The notes under the pieces: model-generated
Databases searched by the model: none
What the model was told of the DNA's origin: nothing
What the model saw: only the letters and a program-made list of their open reading frames with translations
Part shown: piece after piece, positions 52,464-58,034 of the stretch
Position numbering within the stretch: the stretch's first letter is position 1
How the letters are laid out: each line of letters begins with the position of its first letter
From: a virus
Virus record (IMG/VR): IMGVR_UViG_3300032331_002067
Coordinates: 1-64,000 of that record
Strand: one strand, 5' to 3'
DNA length: 64,000 bases
Made by a program: the position numbers and the translations under genes

Positions 52464-52681
52464 TTATGGAATGGAAAATGACAAAAGACTACAAAATAGA
52501 TAGGGATGTATCAACATCAATTGAACAGATTGAGTTTGTACATAGCCTAATCCAAGAGCTAGAGAATAAAGGGGTCGAATTGCCGATGGGTGATTACAAC
52601 CTTATTTATGACTATATTGAGGGGGCTAGAGATATCCTTATGGAATACGAAGAAACAATGGATTTCGAGGAGGAATCATGA
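52454..52681 (+). CDS. Hypothetical acidic helical protein
   Basis: A 75-residue protein (TSIEQIEFVHSLIQELENKG). Start 52454 or 52466. Four-nt overlap with the next gene. Confidence 0.45.
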   Translation: MGLVMEWKMTKDYKIDRDVSTSIEQIEFVHSLIQELENKGVELPMGDYNLIYDYIEGARDILMEYEETMDFEEES

Positions 52682-52803
52682 CTTATTACGAATGTGAAGA
52701 ATGCAGCAGAACGCTGTCTATAGAAGAAATAAATTATGGGCACGATTGTGAGCCAAAAGAGGAAAGTGGAGTTATTTATGACCCAAGCAAAAGAAGCTAT
52801 TAA
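52678..52803 (+). CDS. Small zinc-knuckle protein
   Basis: A 41-residue protein behind GGAGGAA; CEEC near residue 6 and HDCE near 22 could bind zinc. Overlaps the next gene. Confidence 0.4.
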   Translation: MTYYECEECSRTLSIEEINYGHDCEPKEESGVIYDPSKRSY

Positions 52804-52942
52804 TATGACCCATAGTCATTATTGGAAATGTACGGATATTCCGGGCTATTTCTTATGTGAATGTGGGGCTATGTCCAGACACAATAGAGAAACCGGATCA
52901 AAAGAGATTTGGAGCCTTGAATCGGAAGGTGGCGAAATATGA
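52778..52942 (+). CDS. Small Cys/His protein
   Basis: A 54-residue protein (HSHYWKCTDIPGYFLCECGAMSRH) with a C...CxC/H cluster. The start could also be 52805. GGAG precedes 52778 by 9 nt. Overlaps the next gene by ATGA. Confidence 0.45.
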   Translation: MTQAKEAINMTHSHYWKCTDIPGYFLCECGAMSRHNRETGSKEIWSLESEGGEI

Positions 52943-53106
52943 TACTAATAGACTTTCTATGTCTTATCCTGCTATATACGATTCACCGTTTGGTAGCCCA
53001 AAAGCCAAATGATGCCTTTGGGAATATGATGTTCTTAATCCTTGCGGGGTTCGGGTTCCTATTCTTATTCCTAGATGTAATTGAAAAGATAAAGGGATTG
53101 TTCTGA
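52939..53106 (+). CDS. Small two-span membrane protein
   Basis: A 55-residue protein: hydrophobic segments at residues about 2-14 (ILIDFLCLILLYT) and 30-47 (MMFLILAGFGFLFLFLDVI) with a charged turn between. Size and plan resemble small phage holins, but it is far from the lysin gene. Holin function is only a possibility. Confidence 0.5.
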   Translation: MILIDFLCLILLYTIHRLVAQKPNDAFGNMMFLILAGFGFLFLFLDVIEKIKGLF

Positions 53107-53107
53107 G

Positions 53108-53296
53108 ATGATAAAGAAGAAGATTGATCCAAGTGATCGGCGGGAATATTTCTATGGAGAAAGTGTACATGAATATATCGGGGTTCTTGTAGAGATGATT
53201 CTAAAGATAGAAGAGTCTAAAGAGATAGGGAATCTAGATAAGGATCGTATAAGAGTTCTATTAACTGATTCTATTTCTATTCTGAACGAGTATTAA
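53108..53296 (+). CDS. Hypothetical protein, last plus-strand gene
   Basis: A 62-residue protein (HEYIGVLVEMILKIEESKEI). Closes the plus-strand gene block before the gene-free region. Function unknown. Confidence 0.5.
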   Translation: MIKKKIDPSDRREYFYGESVHEYIGVLVEMILKIEESKEIGNLDKDRIRVLLTDSISILNEY

Positions 53297-53318
53297 CACA
53301 CAGGTATATACACATATC

Positions 53319-53339
53319 TGTGGATTACATTGTGGATAA
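53319..53339 (-). promoter_or_regulatory. DnaA boxes 1 and 2
   Basis: TGTGGATTA (53319-53327, one mismatch) and TGTGGATAA (53331-53339, perfect complement of TTATCCACA) 3 nt apart. Confidence 0.6.
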
Positions 53340-53433
53340 GCTACCCGTATAGATACCGTATAGTAGCAATCATGTAGTAAGCGCTCAACATGGCGCAAAT
53401 ATATACTAATTAGTAGTTAGTAACATAGCAATT

Positions 53434-53479
53434 AAAAGCCTTAGAGGTAAGTTAAATCTTATCTTTAGGGCTTTTTTTT
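53434..53479 (+). terminator. Intrinsic terminator of the plus-strand block
   Basis: A 16-bp stem with a few G-U pairs (AAGCCTTAGAGGTAAG opposite CTTATCTTTAGGGCTT), 6-nt loop and T6. It would end transcription from the small-gene region. Confidence 0.88.
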
Positions 53480-53563
53480 GTGCCTAAAATCAGCATAAAG
53501 TAAAGAATAATCGATAAAAAACGATCAAAACATAGCAAAAACATACTATTTTGTATCAAAACA

Positions 53564-53579
53564 TCGAACATTTGTTCGT
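53564..53579 (+). promoter_or_regulatory. SOS box (LexA operator)
   Basis: TCGAAC-ATTT-GTTCGT matches the actinobacterial LexA operator TCGAAC-N4-GTTCGA at all but the last base. It lies 4 nt before the next DnaA box. It suggests that something here answers to DNA damage in the host. Confidence 0.7.
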
Positions 53580-53583
53580 ATGT

Positions 53584-53592
53584 TGTGGATAA
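53584..53592 (-). promoter_or_regulatory. DnaA box 3
   Basis: TGTGGATAA, the perfect complement of TTATCCACA, next to the SOS box. Confidence 0.6.
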
Positions 53593-53748
53593 CTTCGGAT
53601 ATGTACTAAAATTAAAGGTAAAGTTAAAGAAAAACAGCCTACATTAGAGAGCTGAATGCGTATTCGCCGGCTTTGTTCTATCTATAGCTATCTCTATCCC
53701 TATATATAAGCTAGAAGACTATCTAACCCGGAACTTTGCGGGAAAGCT

Positions 53749-53779
53749 CATAATTTGAGAATGTATAAGTGCCCCTTAC
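53749..53779 (+). repeat. Bipartite repeat, copy 2
   Basis: CATAATTTGA, 14 nt, CCCTTAC. Confidence 0.65.
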
Positions 53780-54009
53780 CCTATATATATCCCTAGCTAT
53801 AAAGTAAATAAGAATATTTGAAGGTATTTACCCCGATAGTTAATGTATTAGAGAATGAGGTAGAGAATGTGATAGTAGATATCCCAAATGCCGGCGATAA
53901 TAATGTGAAAGTTACGGGCTTGTAATTTGAGTCATATATTCACCTATATATGTACAGATATACCTAGGGGAATAGATAAACCAATAGCCCCGTCTTATTC
54001 CTCAGACCC

Positions 54010-54039
54010 CATAATTTGAAAGGGATACTGATCCCTTAC
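54010..54039 (+). repeat. Bipartite repeat, copy 3
   Basis: CATAATTTGA, 13 nt, CCCTTAC. Confidence 0.65.
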
Positions 54040-54140
54040 CCTTATCTTAAATTGAAATAGAAATTTAAACTTAATAAAAGAAAGATTCATCATGATTAGT
54101 AAATTCATTAAATTAATGAGAAAATTAAAGTTAAATTTAA

Positions 54141-54178
54141 TTGGTGTCCAAAACGCTGAAGCGTTTATGGTACCCCAA
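54141..54178. repeat. Double-stem element H1
   Basis: Outer TTGGTGT / ACCCCAA (one mismatch), inner AAACGCT-GA-AGCGTTT. It is followed at once by bipartite repeat copy 4. Confidence 0.6.
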
Positions 54179-54179
54179 C

Positions 54180-54209
54180 CATAATTTGAAAGTTAAGGTG
54201 GTCCCTTAC
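54180..54209 (+). repeat. Bipartite repeat, copy 4
   Basis: CATAATTTGA, 13 nt, CCCTTAC. Confidence 0.65.
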
Positions 54210-54268
54210 CGTATAGGTATCGTTTGGAGAATGTATTAAATTAATAAGAAAGATAAAGGTAAACGAAA

Positions 54269-54305
54269 CTGGTGTTCAAGTGCTTTAGCACGCCCAGAAC
54301 ACCAG
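54269..54305. repeat. Double-stem element H2
   Basis: Outer 9-bp CTGGTGTTC / GAACACCAG, inner GTGCT-TT-AGCAC. Compared with H4 the outer T-A pair is C-G, a compensatory change. Confidence 0.75.
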
Positions 54306-54316
54306 CGATTTTGGGC

Positions 54317-54343
54317 AAAAAAAAACCACGCCTTTCGGCGTGG
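54317..54343 (-). terminator. Intrinsic terminator of the first cassette
   Basis: CCACGCC / GGCGTGG stem; on the minus strand it is followed by T9. Confidence 0.85.
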
Positions 54344-54379
54344 AAAAAACTTTCGTTTATTTTTTCGGTTTCACTTTCG

Positions 54380-54730
54380 CTAAGCGTTCGCCTTGCGAGA
54401 GATAACCATTCTGCCATCGTCAAGCCAGTTGATTTGGATTGCAATCCCCAACTTTTCCGAAACACTTTCGGCACGATTTCGGTATTTCATCTTTTCGGCT
54501 TGAATCTTCGTTGAATCTTGGTTGAGATTCACCGTTGCTTCAGACCAAACGAATGCGTCACCGATTTCGTTGGGGTCTAATGACAGAATGTCTGTCGCCA
54601 ATACAGGGTTTTCGTATGGGGGTTTCCCACGCTTGACCAACTTGGATTGGATTTCGGAAAGGTTTACCTTTTGGTTTGCCTTTTTGGGTTTGTCGCCTGC
54701 GTTATCGCTCGGCATGGTTGTTGTAGCCAC
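54380..54730 (-). CDS. RGKPP-motif small protein A
   Basis: A 116-residue protein. A lysine-rich arm, KVNLSEIQSKLVKRGKPPYENP (an AT-hook-like RGKPP), LATDILSLDP, then EKMKYRNRAESVSEKLG and a beta end INWLDDGRMVIS. About two thirds identical to the gene at 55034 and related to that at 55609. Possibly a minor-groove DNA-binding phage regulator. GTG 54730 is chosen because it lies 6 nt behind a TATTAT box, exactly as in the paralogue; ATG 54715 is the alternative. Confidence 0.65.
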   Translation of the reverse strand: MATTTMPSDNAGDKPKKANQKVNLSEIQSKLVKRGKPPYENPVLATDILSLDPNEIGDAFVWSEATVNLNQDSTKIQAEKMKYRNRAESVSEKLGIAIQINWLDDGRMVISRKANA

Positions 54731-54736
54731 ATCTAC

Positions 54737-54742
54737 ATAATA
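54737..54742 (-). promoter_or_regulatory. Promoter of gene A (leaderless)
   Basis: TATTAT with a TTGAAT box 20 nt upstream (minus strand); GTG start 6 nt downstream. Confidence 0.55.
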
Positions 54743-54795
54743 CGAATGGGCTTGGGTTATGTATTCAATAATCGTAAATAATAGACCCAGAACGG

Positions 54796-54833
54796 CGGGC
54801 GCACGAAGTTCGCTGAAGCTCTCCGCACGCCCG
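54796..54833. repeat. Double-stem element H3
   Basis: Outer CGGGCG / CGCCCG; the inner stem is short (GCT-GA-AGC). Followed by bipartite repeat copy 5. Confidence 0.55.
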
Positions 54834-54834
54834 T

Positions 54835-54864
54835 CATGATTTGAATGGTAATTTGAATCCTTAC
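54835..54864 (+). repeat. Bipartite repeat, copy 5
   Basis: CATGATTTGA, 14 nt, CCTTAC (two changes from the consensus). Confidence 0.5.
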
Positions 54865-54927
54865 GGAGATCCTTACCATGATTTGAAAATGTGAATGAAA
54901 TTTTACTCATAGCTACACCGGTAGAAG

Positions 54928-54964
54928 CTGGCGTTCAAGTGCTTTAGCACGACCCGAACGCCAG
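54928..54964. repeat. Double-stem element H4
   Basis: Outer 9-bp CTGGCGTTC / GAACGCCAG, inner GTGCT-TT-AGCAC. Same layout and loop as H2 with one swapped base pair. Confidence 0.75.
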
Positions 54965-54975
54965 CGATTTTGGGC

Positions 54976-55002
54976 AAAAAAAAACTCGCCCCGAGGGGCG
55001 AG
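54976..55002 (-). terminator. Intrinsic terminator of gene B
   Basis: CTCGCCC / GGGCGAG stem, then T9 on the minus strand. Confidence 0.85.
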
Positions 55003-55033
55003 CCAAAAAAACTTTTTTTGTGTGGGGGGGATG

Positions 55034-55366
55034 TTACTGAGGAGTACCGAGGGAGATAATCATTTTTCCGTCATCCTGCCAGTTGATAGCGATGGTTACG
55101 CCACACTTCTCAGCAACGCTGAGGGCACGATTACGGTACTTCATTTTCTCTGCTTGTACCTTGTCCTGTGGTGCTGTGAGGTTCACAGTCGCTTCCGACC
55201 AGTAGAAGGCATCGCCCTCAACTGTTGGGTCAAGACTGAGAATGTCAGTAGCGAGCACTGGGTTCTCATAGGGGGGCTTGCCTCGCTTCACCAAGTTAGC
55301 CTTGATGCTGTTGAGGTTCACCTTTTTGTTTGGTTCCGCTTTGCGGTCACCTGTGTTATTTGCCAC
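55034..55366 (-). CDS. RGKPP-motif small protein B
   Basis: A 110-residue paralogue of gene A: KVNLNSIKANLVKRGKPPYE, LATDILSLDP, WSEATVNL, MKYRNRALSVAEKCG and INWQDDGKMIIS. GTG start 6 nt behind TATAGT, so leaderless. The two copies lie in neighbouring cassettes, which implies cassette duplication. Function unknown; DNA binding is inferred from the AT-hook-like motif. Confidence 0.65.
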   Translation of the reverse strand: MANNTGDRKAEPNKKVNLNSIKANLVKRGKPPYENPVLATDILSLDPTVEGDAFYWSEATVNLTAPQDKVQAEKMKYRNRALSVAEKCGVTIAINWQDDGKMIISLGTPQ

Positions 55367-55372
55367 GAGATA

Positions 55373-55378
55373 ACTATA
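55373..55378 (-). promoter_or_regulatory. Promoter of gene B (leaderless)
   Basis: TATAGT with TTGGAT 20 nt upstream on the minus strand; GTG 6 nt downstream. Confidence 0.6.
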
Positions 55379-55442
55379 CCTATGGGGTTCACCTGTGTAT
55401 CCAATACCTACTAAATACTCTCATAGATTAGACCCAAACTGG

Positions 55443-55480
55443 CTGGTGCTTAAAAGAGCTGAAGCTCTTCCGCACACCAG
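55443..55480. repeat. Double-stem element H5
   Basis: Outer CTGGTG / CACCAG, inner AAGAGCT-GA-AGCTCTT (7 bp). Confidence 0.75.
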
Positions 55481-55501
55481 ACCATCTTGTGTATAGAGAG
55501 A

Positions 55502-55554
55502 GCGCATACTCAATCTCTCTGACTGTCCGTCTGGGTCGGCTTGGCGTTAGGCAC
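55502..55554. repeat. Module 2, copy 1
   Basis: GCGCATACTCAAT, 28 nt containing GACTGTCCG, then GGCGTTAGGC and an A run. Conserved in four of the array gaps. Confidence 0.6.
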
Positions 55555-55590
55555 AAAAAAAGGGAGAGAGCCGAAGCCCTCTCCCTTTTC
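55555..55590. terminator. Bidirectional intrinsic terminator of gene C
   Basis: GGGAGAG...CTCTCCC stem, T-run on both strands. Confidence 0.85.
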
Positions 55591-55608
55591 GTCAGCCCGC
55601 AAGTGATT

Positions 55609-55911
55609 CTAGCGGTTTGCTTTGCTTACTACTGGACTTGACTTTGCGCCGACTGTCCATGAGATGGACACGGGCTTACCAAGCCTCATAGAGATGGTAT
55701 GTATGCGGTTGCGATACTTCATCTTTTGAGTGTGATTGCTCTGAGTGACACGAATATCACTCAAGACAATCTCATCAGTTGTCTTTTTGAGAAGGCGTAG
55801 AGCCTGCTCAATGTTTGCGTCAGAGAATGGGGGTCGCCCACGCTTGACGATTGTTGCTGTACCTTTAGGCTGAACTTTCATGATTCCTACTTTCGTTGGG
55901 TTTAGGTTCAC
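55609..55911 (-). CDS. RGRPP-motif small protein C
   Basis: A 100-residue, more diverged member of the A/B family: VNLNPTK, IVKRGRPPFSDA (a full AT-hook core RGRPP), MKYRNRIHTISMRLG and a beta end. Start: GTG 55911 keeps the shared VNLN; ATG 55881 has a ribosome site (AGGA) and is the alternative. The promoter 20 nt further up does not place an in-frame start at the leaderless distance, unlike A and B. Confidence 0.6.
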   Translation of the reverse strand: MNLNPTKVGIMKVQPKGTATIVKRGRPPFSDANIEQALRLLKKTTDEIVLSDIRVTQSNHTQKMKYRNRIHTISMRLGKPVSISWTVGAKSSPVVSKANR

Positions 55912-55930
55912 CGTTGGGCTGACATCTATA

Positions 55931-55936
55931 ACTATA
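55931..55936 (-). promoter_or_regulatory. Promoter of gene C
   Basis: TATAGT with TTGAAT 20 nt upstream on the minus strand. Confidence 0.55.
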
Positions 55937-55988
55937 CCTATGGGTTGAATATATGTATTCAATATGAGAATATATAGACCCTAGATTC

Positions 55989-56028
55989 GCTGGCGTTTAA
56001 GAAGTCTGAAGCCCTCTCGCACACCAGC
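55989..56028. repeat. Double-stem element H6
   Basis: Outer GCTGGCG / CACCAGC (one mismatch), inner stem weak. Shares TTTAAG and TCGCACACCAG with the others. Confidence 0.55.
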
Positions 56029-56048
56029 TCGCTTAGGTAGGAAGAGAA

Positions 56049-56098
56049 TGTGTACTCAATTCCAATGGATCGCCTGTCCGGGTCGGAGTGGTGTTAGA
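56049..56098. repeat. Module 2, copy 2
   Basis: TGTGTACTCAAT, about 29 nt containing CTGTCCGGGTCGG, then GGTGTTAGAC. Confidence 0.55.
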
Positions 56099-56100
56099 CA

Positions 56101-56134
56101 AAAAAAAGAGGGGGTCTTGCGACCCCCCCTCTTT
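56101..56134. terminator. Bidirectional intrinsic terminator
   Basis: AAAGAGGGGGTC / GACCCCCCCTCTTT stem flanked by A and T runs. Confidence 0.85.
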
Positions 56135-56147
56135 CGGAGTGTGTGAC

Positions 56148-56564
56148 CTAGGCGAAGGCTAGGAACTCAACGATTGCCTGTGAGTAAAGGTGACCCTCCA
56201 CTTGCATATTCTCACCCAACAATGCCTCAACCGCTTTCACGGCTGGTAGCAATGTTTCCTGAATGGTGAACAATGTCTCGTAGTAGGTAGCCTTCGTGAC
56301 TGTCTCGCTATCGTCACGGGTCACTGTTCTAATGACTGTCTGAGTAGCGTCTAGGAGTGTCTCACCCGTTGAGCGGGCTTGTTCTAGGAAGAACATATGA
56401 GTATCTCCTGACATATGGTCAGACTGAATCATGACCTTTATAAATGCCTTAGTGAATATCTCCACGAAGGTGTTGAGTGTGCTTGCGAACACATTCAGAC
56501 TAAGTATCTGAAGTGGCTCGCAGGGTTCAAGTAGTGGTTCCAATGTTACCTTTCCGCAGTTCAT
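56148..56564 (-). CDS. Hypothetical array protein D
   Basis: A 138-residue, largely helical protein (LEQARSTGETLLDATQTVI, YYETLFTIQETLLPAV). The ATG has GGAAG upstream. A TAATAT box lies at 56588-56593 with TTGAAT 20 nt above it. An ATG at 56582, placed like the leaderless starts, would give only six codons. No family recognised. Confidence 0.55.
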   Translation of the reverse strand: MNCGKVTLEPLLEPCEPLQILSLNVFASTLNTFVEIFTKAFIKVMIQSDHMSGDTHMFFLEQARSTGETLLDATQTVIRTVTRDDSETVTKATYYETLFTIQETLLPAVKAVEALLGENMQVEGHLYSQAIVEFLAFA

Positions 56565-56587
56565 TTGTTCACTGCTTCCATACACCT

Positions 56588-56593
56588 ATATTA
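56588..56593 (-). promoter_or_regulatory. Promoter of gene D
   Basis: TAATAT with TTGAAT 20 nt upstream on the minus strand, the same layout as in the other cassettes. Confidence 0.5.
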
Positions 56594-56647
56594 CTATCGG
56601 GTTTAGAATATGTATTCAATATCGGGATATACCTAGACCCACATTGG

Positions 56648-56685
56648 TTGGTGCTAAAGGAAGCTTAAGCCTCCTCGCACACCAA
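56648..56685. repeat. Double-stem element H7
   Basis: Outer TTGGTG / CACCAA (compensatory to H5), inner AGGAAGCT / AGCCTCCT with one mismatch. Confidence 0.7.
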
Positions 56686-56723
56686 ACGAACATCGGTACG
56701 GGAAGACGATCAGTGTAGAGAGA

Positions 56724-56774
56724 ACGCATACTCAACTCTATAGACTGTCCGTACCGAATGGATTGGAGTAGAGA
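56724..56774. repeat. Module 2, copy 3
   Basis: ACGCATACTCAAC, 28 nt with GACTGTCCG, then GGAGTAGAGAC. Confidence 0.55.
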
Positions 56775-56775
56775 C

Positions 56776-56811
56776 AAAAAAAAGAACCGTACTGGCTGTA
56801 CGGTTCTCTTT
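56776..56811. terminator. Intrinsic terminator of the E-F operon
   Basis: GAACCGTAC / GTACGGTTC stem, T-rich on the minus strand. Confidence 0.85.
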
Positions 56812-56820
56812 CTTGGGGGT

Positions 56821-57033
56821 CTAATCGTTTGGTCGGTATGTCTCGTACCCATAGGGGTCGTAGATAGTGGTCGTGGTCTCGCAAGGGTAGTGAAACTCTT
56901 GGCAGTCGGGGATACCCTTTCCCCCCCTCTCACCGATAATGAAGCAGGCGATAAGTATCGCATACGCAAGGCTCACCCAAAAGATGAACCTCACGAATGA
57001 GCGAATACGGTAGTAGGTAGGTGAGTGCCCCAT
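56821..57033 (-). CDS. Small membrane protein F
   Basis: A 70-residue protein; FVRFIFWVSLAYAILIACFII spans the membrane, and the C-terminal part carries two Cys (PDCQEFHYPC). Coupled to gene E by TAATG, so the two probably act together. Confidence 0.6.
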   Translation of the reverse strand: MGHSPTYYRIRSFVRFIFWVSLAYAILIACFIIGERGGKGIPDCQEFHYPCETTTTIYDPYGYETYRPND

Positions 57034-57296
57034 TACAAGCACCTCGGGCACTTGCAGGGGGCAGGCTCGCAACACTCAGTAGCGTTGGTCAGTATCTCAA
57101 ACTTACGCAACCCTTTGAGGATTGCGGGGTTGAGGTAAAGGTTCTCTGTCCAACCTTCGTACTGAGCCTCACACATTGCCTTGCAAGCCTCATAGATAGA
57201 GAACTCATTAGGGTGAGTTCGTAGTGTCCAATACATGTCCCAGTTCTTAGGGAACTGGGTTGCCTCTGCGATAGCAGTCAGCGGGTTTATTCCCAT
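57033..57296 (-). CDS. Cys-rich small protein E
   Basis: An 87-residue protein; helical body, then ECCEPAPCKCPRC at the end, a probable metal knuckle. ATG 57296 lies exactly 6 nt behind TATAGT, so the mRNA is likely leaderless. Confidence 0.6.
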   Translation of the reverse strand: MGINPLTAIAEATQFPKNWDMYWTLRTHPNEFSIYEACKAMCEAQYEGWTENLYLNPAILKGLRKFEILTNATECCEPAPCKCPRCL

Positions 57297-57302
57297 ACAC
57301 AC

Positions 57303-57308
57303 ACTATA
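57303..57308 (-). promoter_or_regulatory. Promoter of the E-F operon (leaderless)
   Basis: TATAGT, TTGTAT 20 nt upstream, ATG 6 nt downstream on the minus strand. Confidence 0.6.
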
Positions 57309-57360
57309 CCTATGAGGTTAGAATGTGTATACAAAATGAGAGAATACCTACCCCCTTACA

Positions 57361-57402
57361 CGCTGGTGTTTAAGAAGGCTTAAGCCTTCCCGCACTCCAG
57401 CG
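57361..57402. repeat. Double-stem element H8
   Basis: Outer CGCTGG / CCAGCG, inner GAAGGCT-TA-AGCCTTC (7 bp). Confidence 0.75.
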
Positions 57403-57448
57403 ATTCTAGATCTATCACCGTTCCCCTGAGAGGTCGTGTATAGAGAGA

Positions 57449-57499
57449 GCGCATACTCAACCCTATGGGCTGTCCGCCTCGGTAGGAATGGTGTTAGGC
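57449..57499. repeat. Module 2, copy 4
   Basis: GCGCATACTCAAC, 28 nt with GGCTGTCCG, then GGTGTTAGGC and an A run. Confidence 0.6.
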
Positions 57500-57530
57500 A
57501 AAAAAAAGAGCCAGCCCGAAGGCTGGCTCT
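57500..57530 (-). terminator. Intrinsic terminator of gene G
   Basis: GAGCCAGCC / GGCTGGCTC stem, T8 on the minus strand. Confidence 0.88.
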
Positions 57531-57555
57531 CTCTCTTGGGGGATTGTTGGGGGTC

Positions 57556-57888
57556 TTAGTAGTTGCGACCATTCGCATCGGTTACCTTGTAGCCCGACTT
57601 GACGAGCAAGGCAATGGCTAGGTCGGCATCGCTTGATACTCGCTCACGAATAGGTGACTTTACCTCGTAGCCTGCCATGAGTAATTCGTTCATTGCGCTT
57701 TCTACGATAGCCTCACGAGCCTTTATGTGGAGTTTGCTTGCTGTCTTGACCATGTAGGCGAGTTGGTCGTCAAACATTTTGGCGTATGCTACGGAGAACT
57801 TTACGCCCTCGCTTGCGACTTCCATGTTGCGTAGTTGAACGCAAGCCTCCTTGAAGGCTTCTTGTATAAGGTTAGTATCGTGTGACAT
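57556..57888 (-). CDS. Hypothetical array protein G
   Basis: A 110-residue protein, helices then SDADLAIALLVKSGYKVTD. The ATG has AAAGGA. The promoter 50 nt upstream leaves a leader that begins with ATGGAAGCA and contains CGCCC / GGGCG. Function unknown. Confidence 0.6.
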   Translation of the reverse strand: MSHDTNLIQEAFKEACVQLRNMEVASEGVKFSVAYAKMFDDQLAYMVKTASKLHIKAREAIVESAMNELLMAGYEVKSPIRERVSSDADLAIALLVKSGYKVTDANGRNY

Positions 57889-57938
57889 GGATTCCTTTCT
57901 CGCCCGTCAGTTGTTCGGGGCGTTGCTTCCATGTCATA

Positions 57939-57944
57939 ACTATA
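57939..57944 (-). promoter_or_regulatory. Promoter of gene G
   Basis: TATAGT with TTGAAT 20 nt upstream on the minus strand. Confidence 0.6.
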
Positions 57945-57997
57945 CCTATGGGCTGAAAATGTGTATTCAATCTAGGGAATAAACAAACCCCTACCCT

Positions 57998-58034
57998 GCG
58001 GGCGTAAAGCGAAGCTGAAGCTTAGCACGCCCGC
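57998..58034. repeat. Double-stem element H9
   Basis: Outer GCGGGCG / CGCCCGC, inner GCGAAGCT-GA-AGCTTAGC with small mismatches. Confidence 0.75.

Larger units (their letters stand above)
53297..54240. other. Gene-free candidate origin / control region
   Basis: About 940 nt with stops in all frames, at the point where plus-strand and minus-strand genes meet. It holds two perfect DnaA boxes and one near match, a LexA-type SOS box, a strong terminator, four members or relatives of the bipartite repeat family and one double-stem element, with many short runs such as AAATTAAAGTTAAA. Together these suggest a replication origin and/or a regulatory hub. Confidence 0.55.

Noticed and set aside
52939-53106. 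Firm holin call for the two-span membrane protein
   Set aside because: Topology fits, but it is 8 kb from the lysin and several other small membrane proteins are equally possible.
53297-54240. attP / integration site
   Set aside because: No integrase or excisionase gene was recognised in the window and no tRNA-like core lies in this region.
54740-54910. N-terminal extension of gene A to residue 176
   Set aside because: The extra 60 residues are unlike the paralogue and would be encoded upstream of the promoter and partly over repeat elements.
55502-57499. Module 2 as integron attC sites (RYYYAAC ... GTTRRRY ends) in a cassette array
   Set aside because: Only copy 4 has both consensus ends (ACTCAAC and GTTAGGC); the others break one of them. 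No integron integrase is seen, and the promoters inside each cassette are untypical of integron cassettes. Kept only as an analogy.
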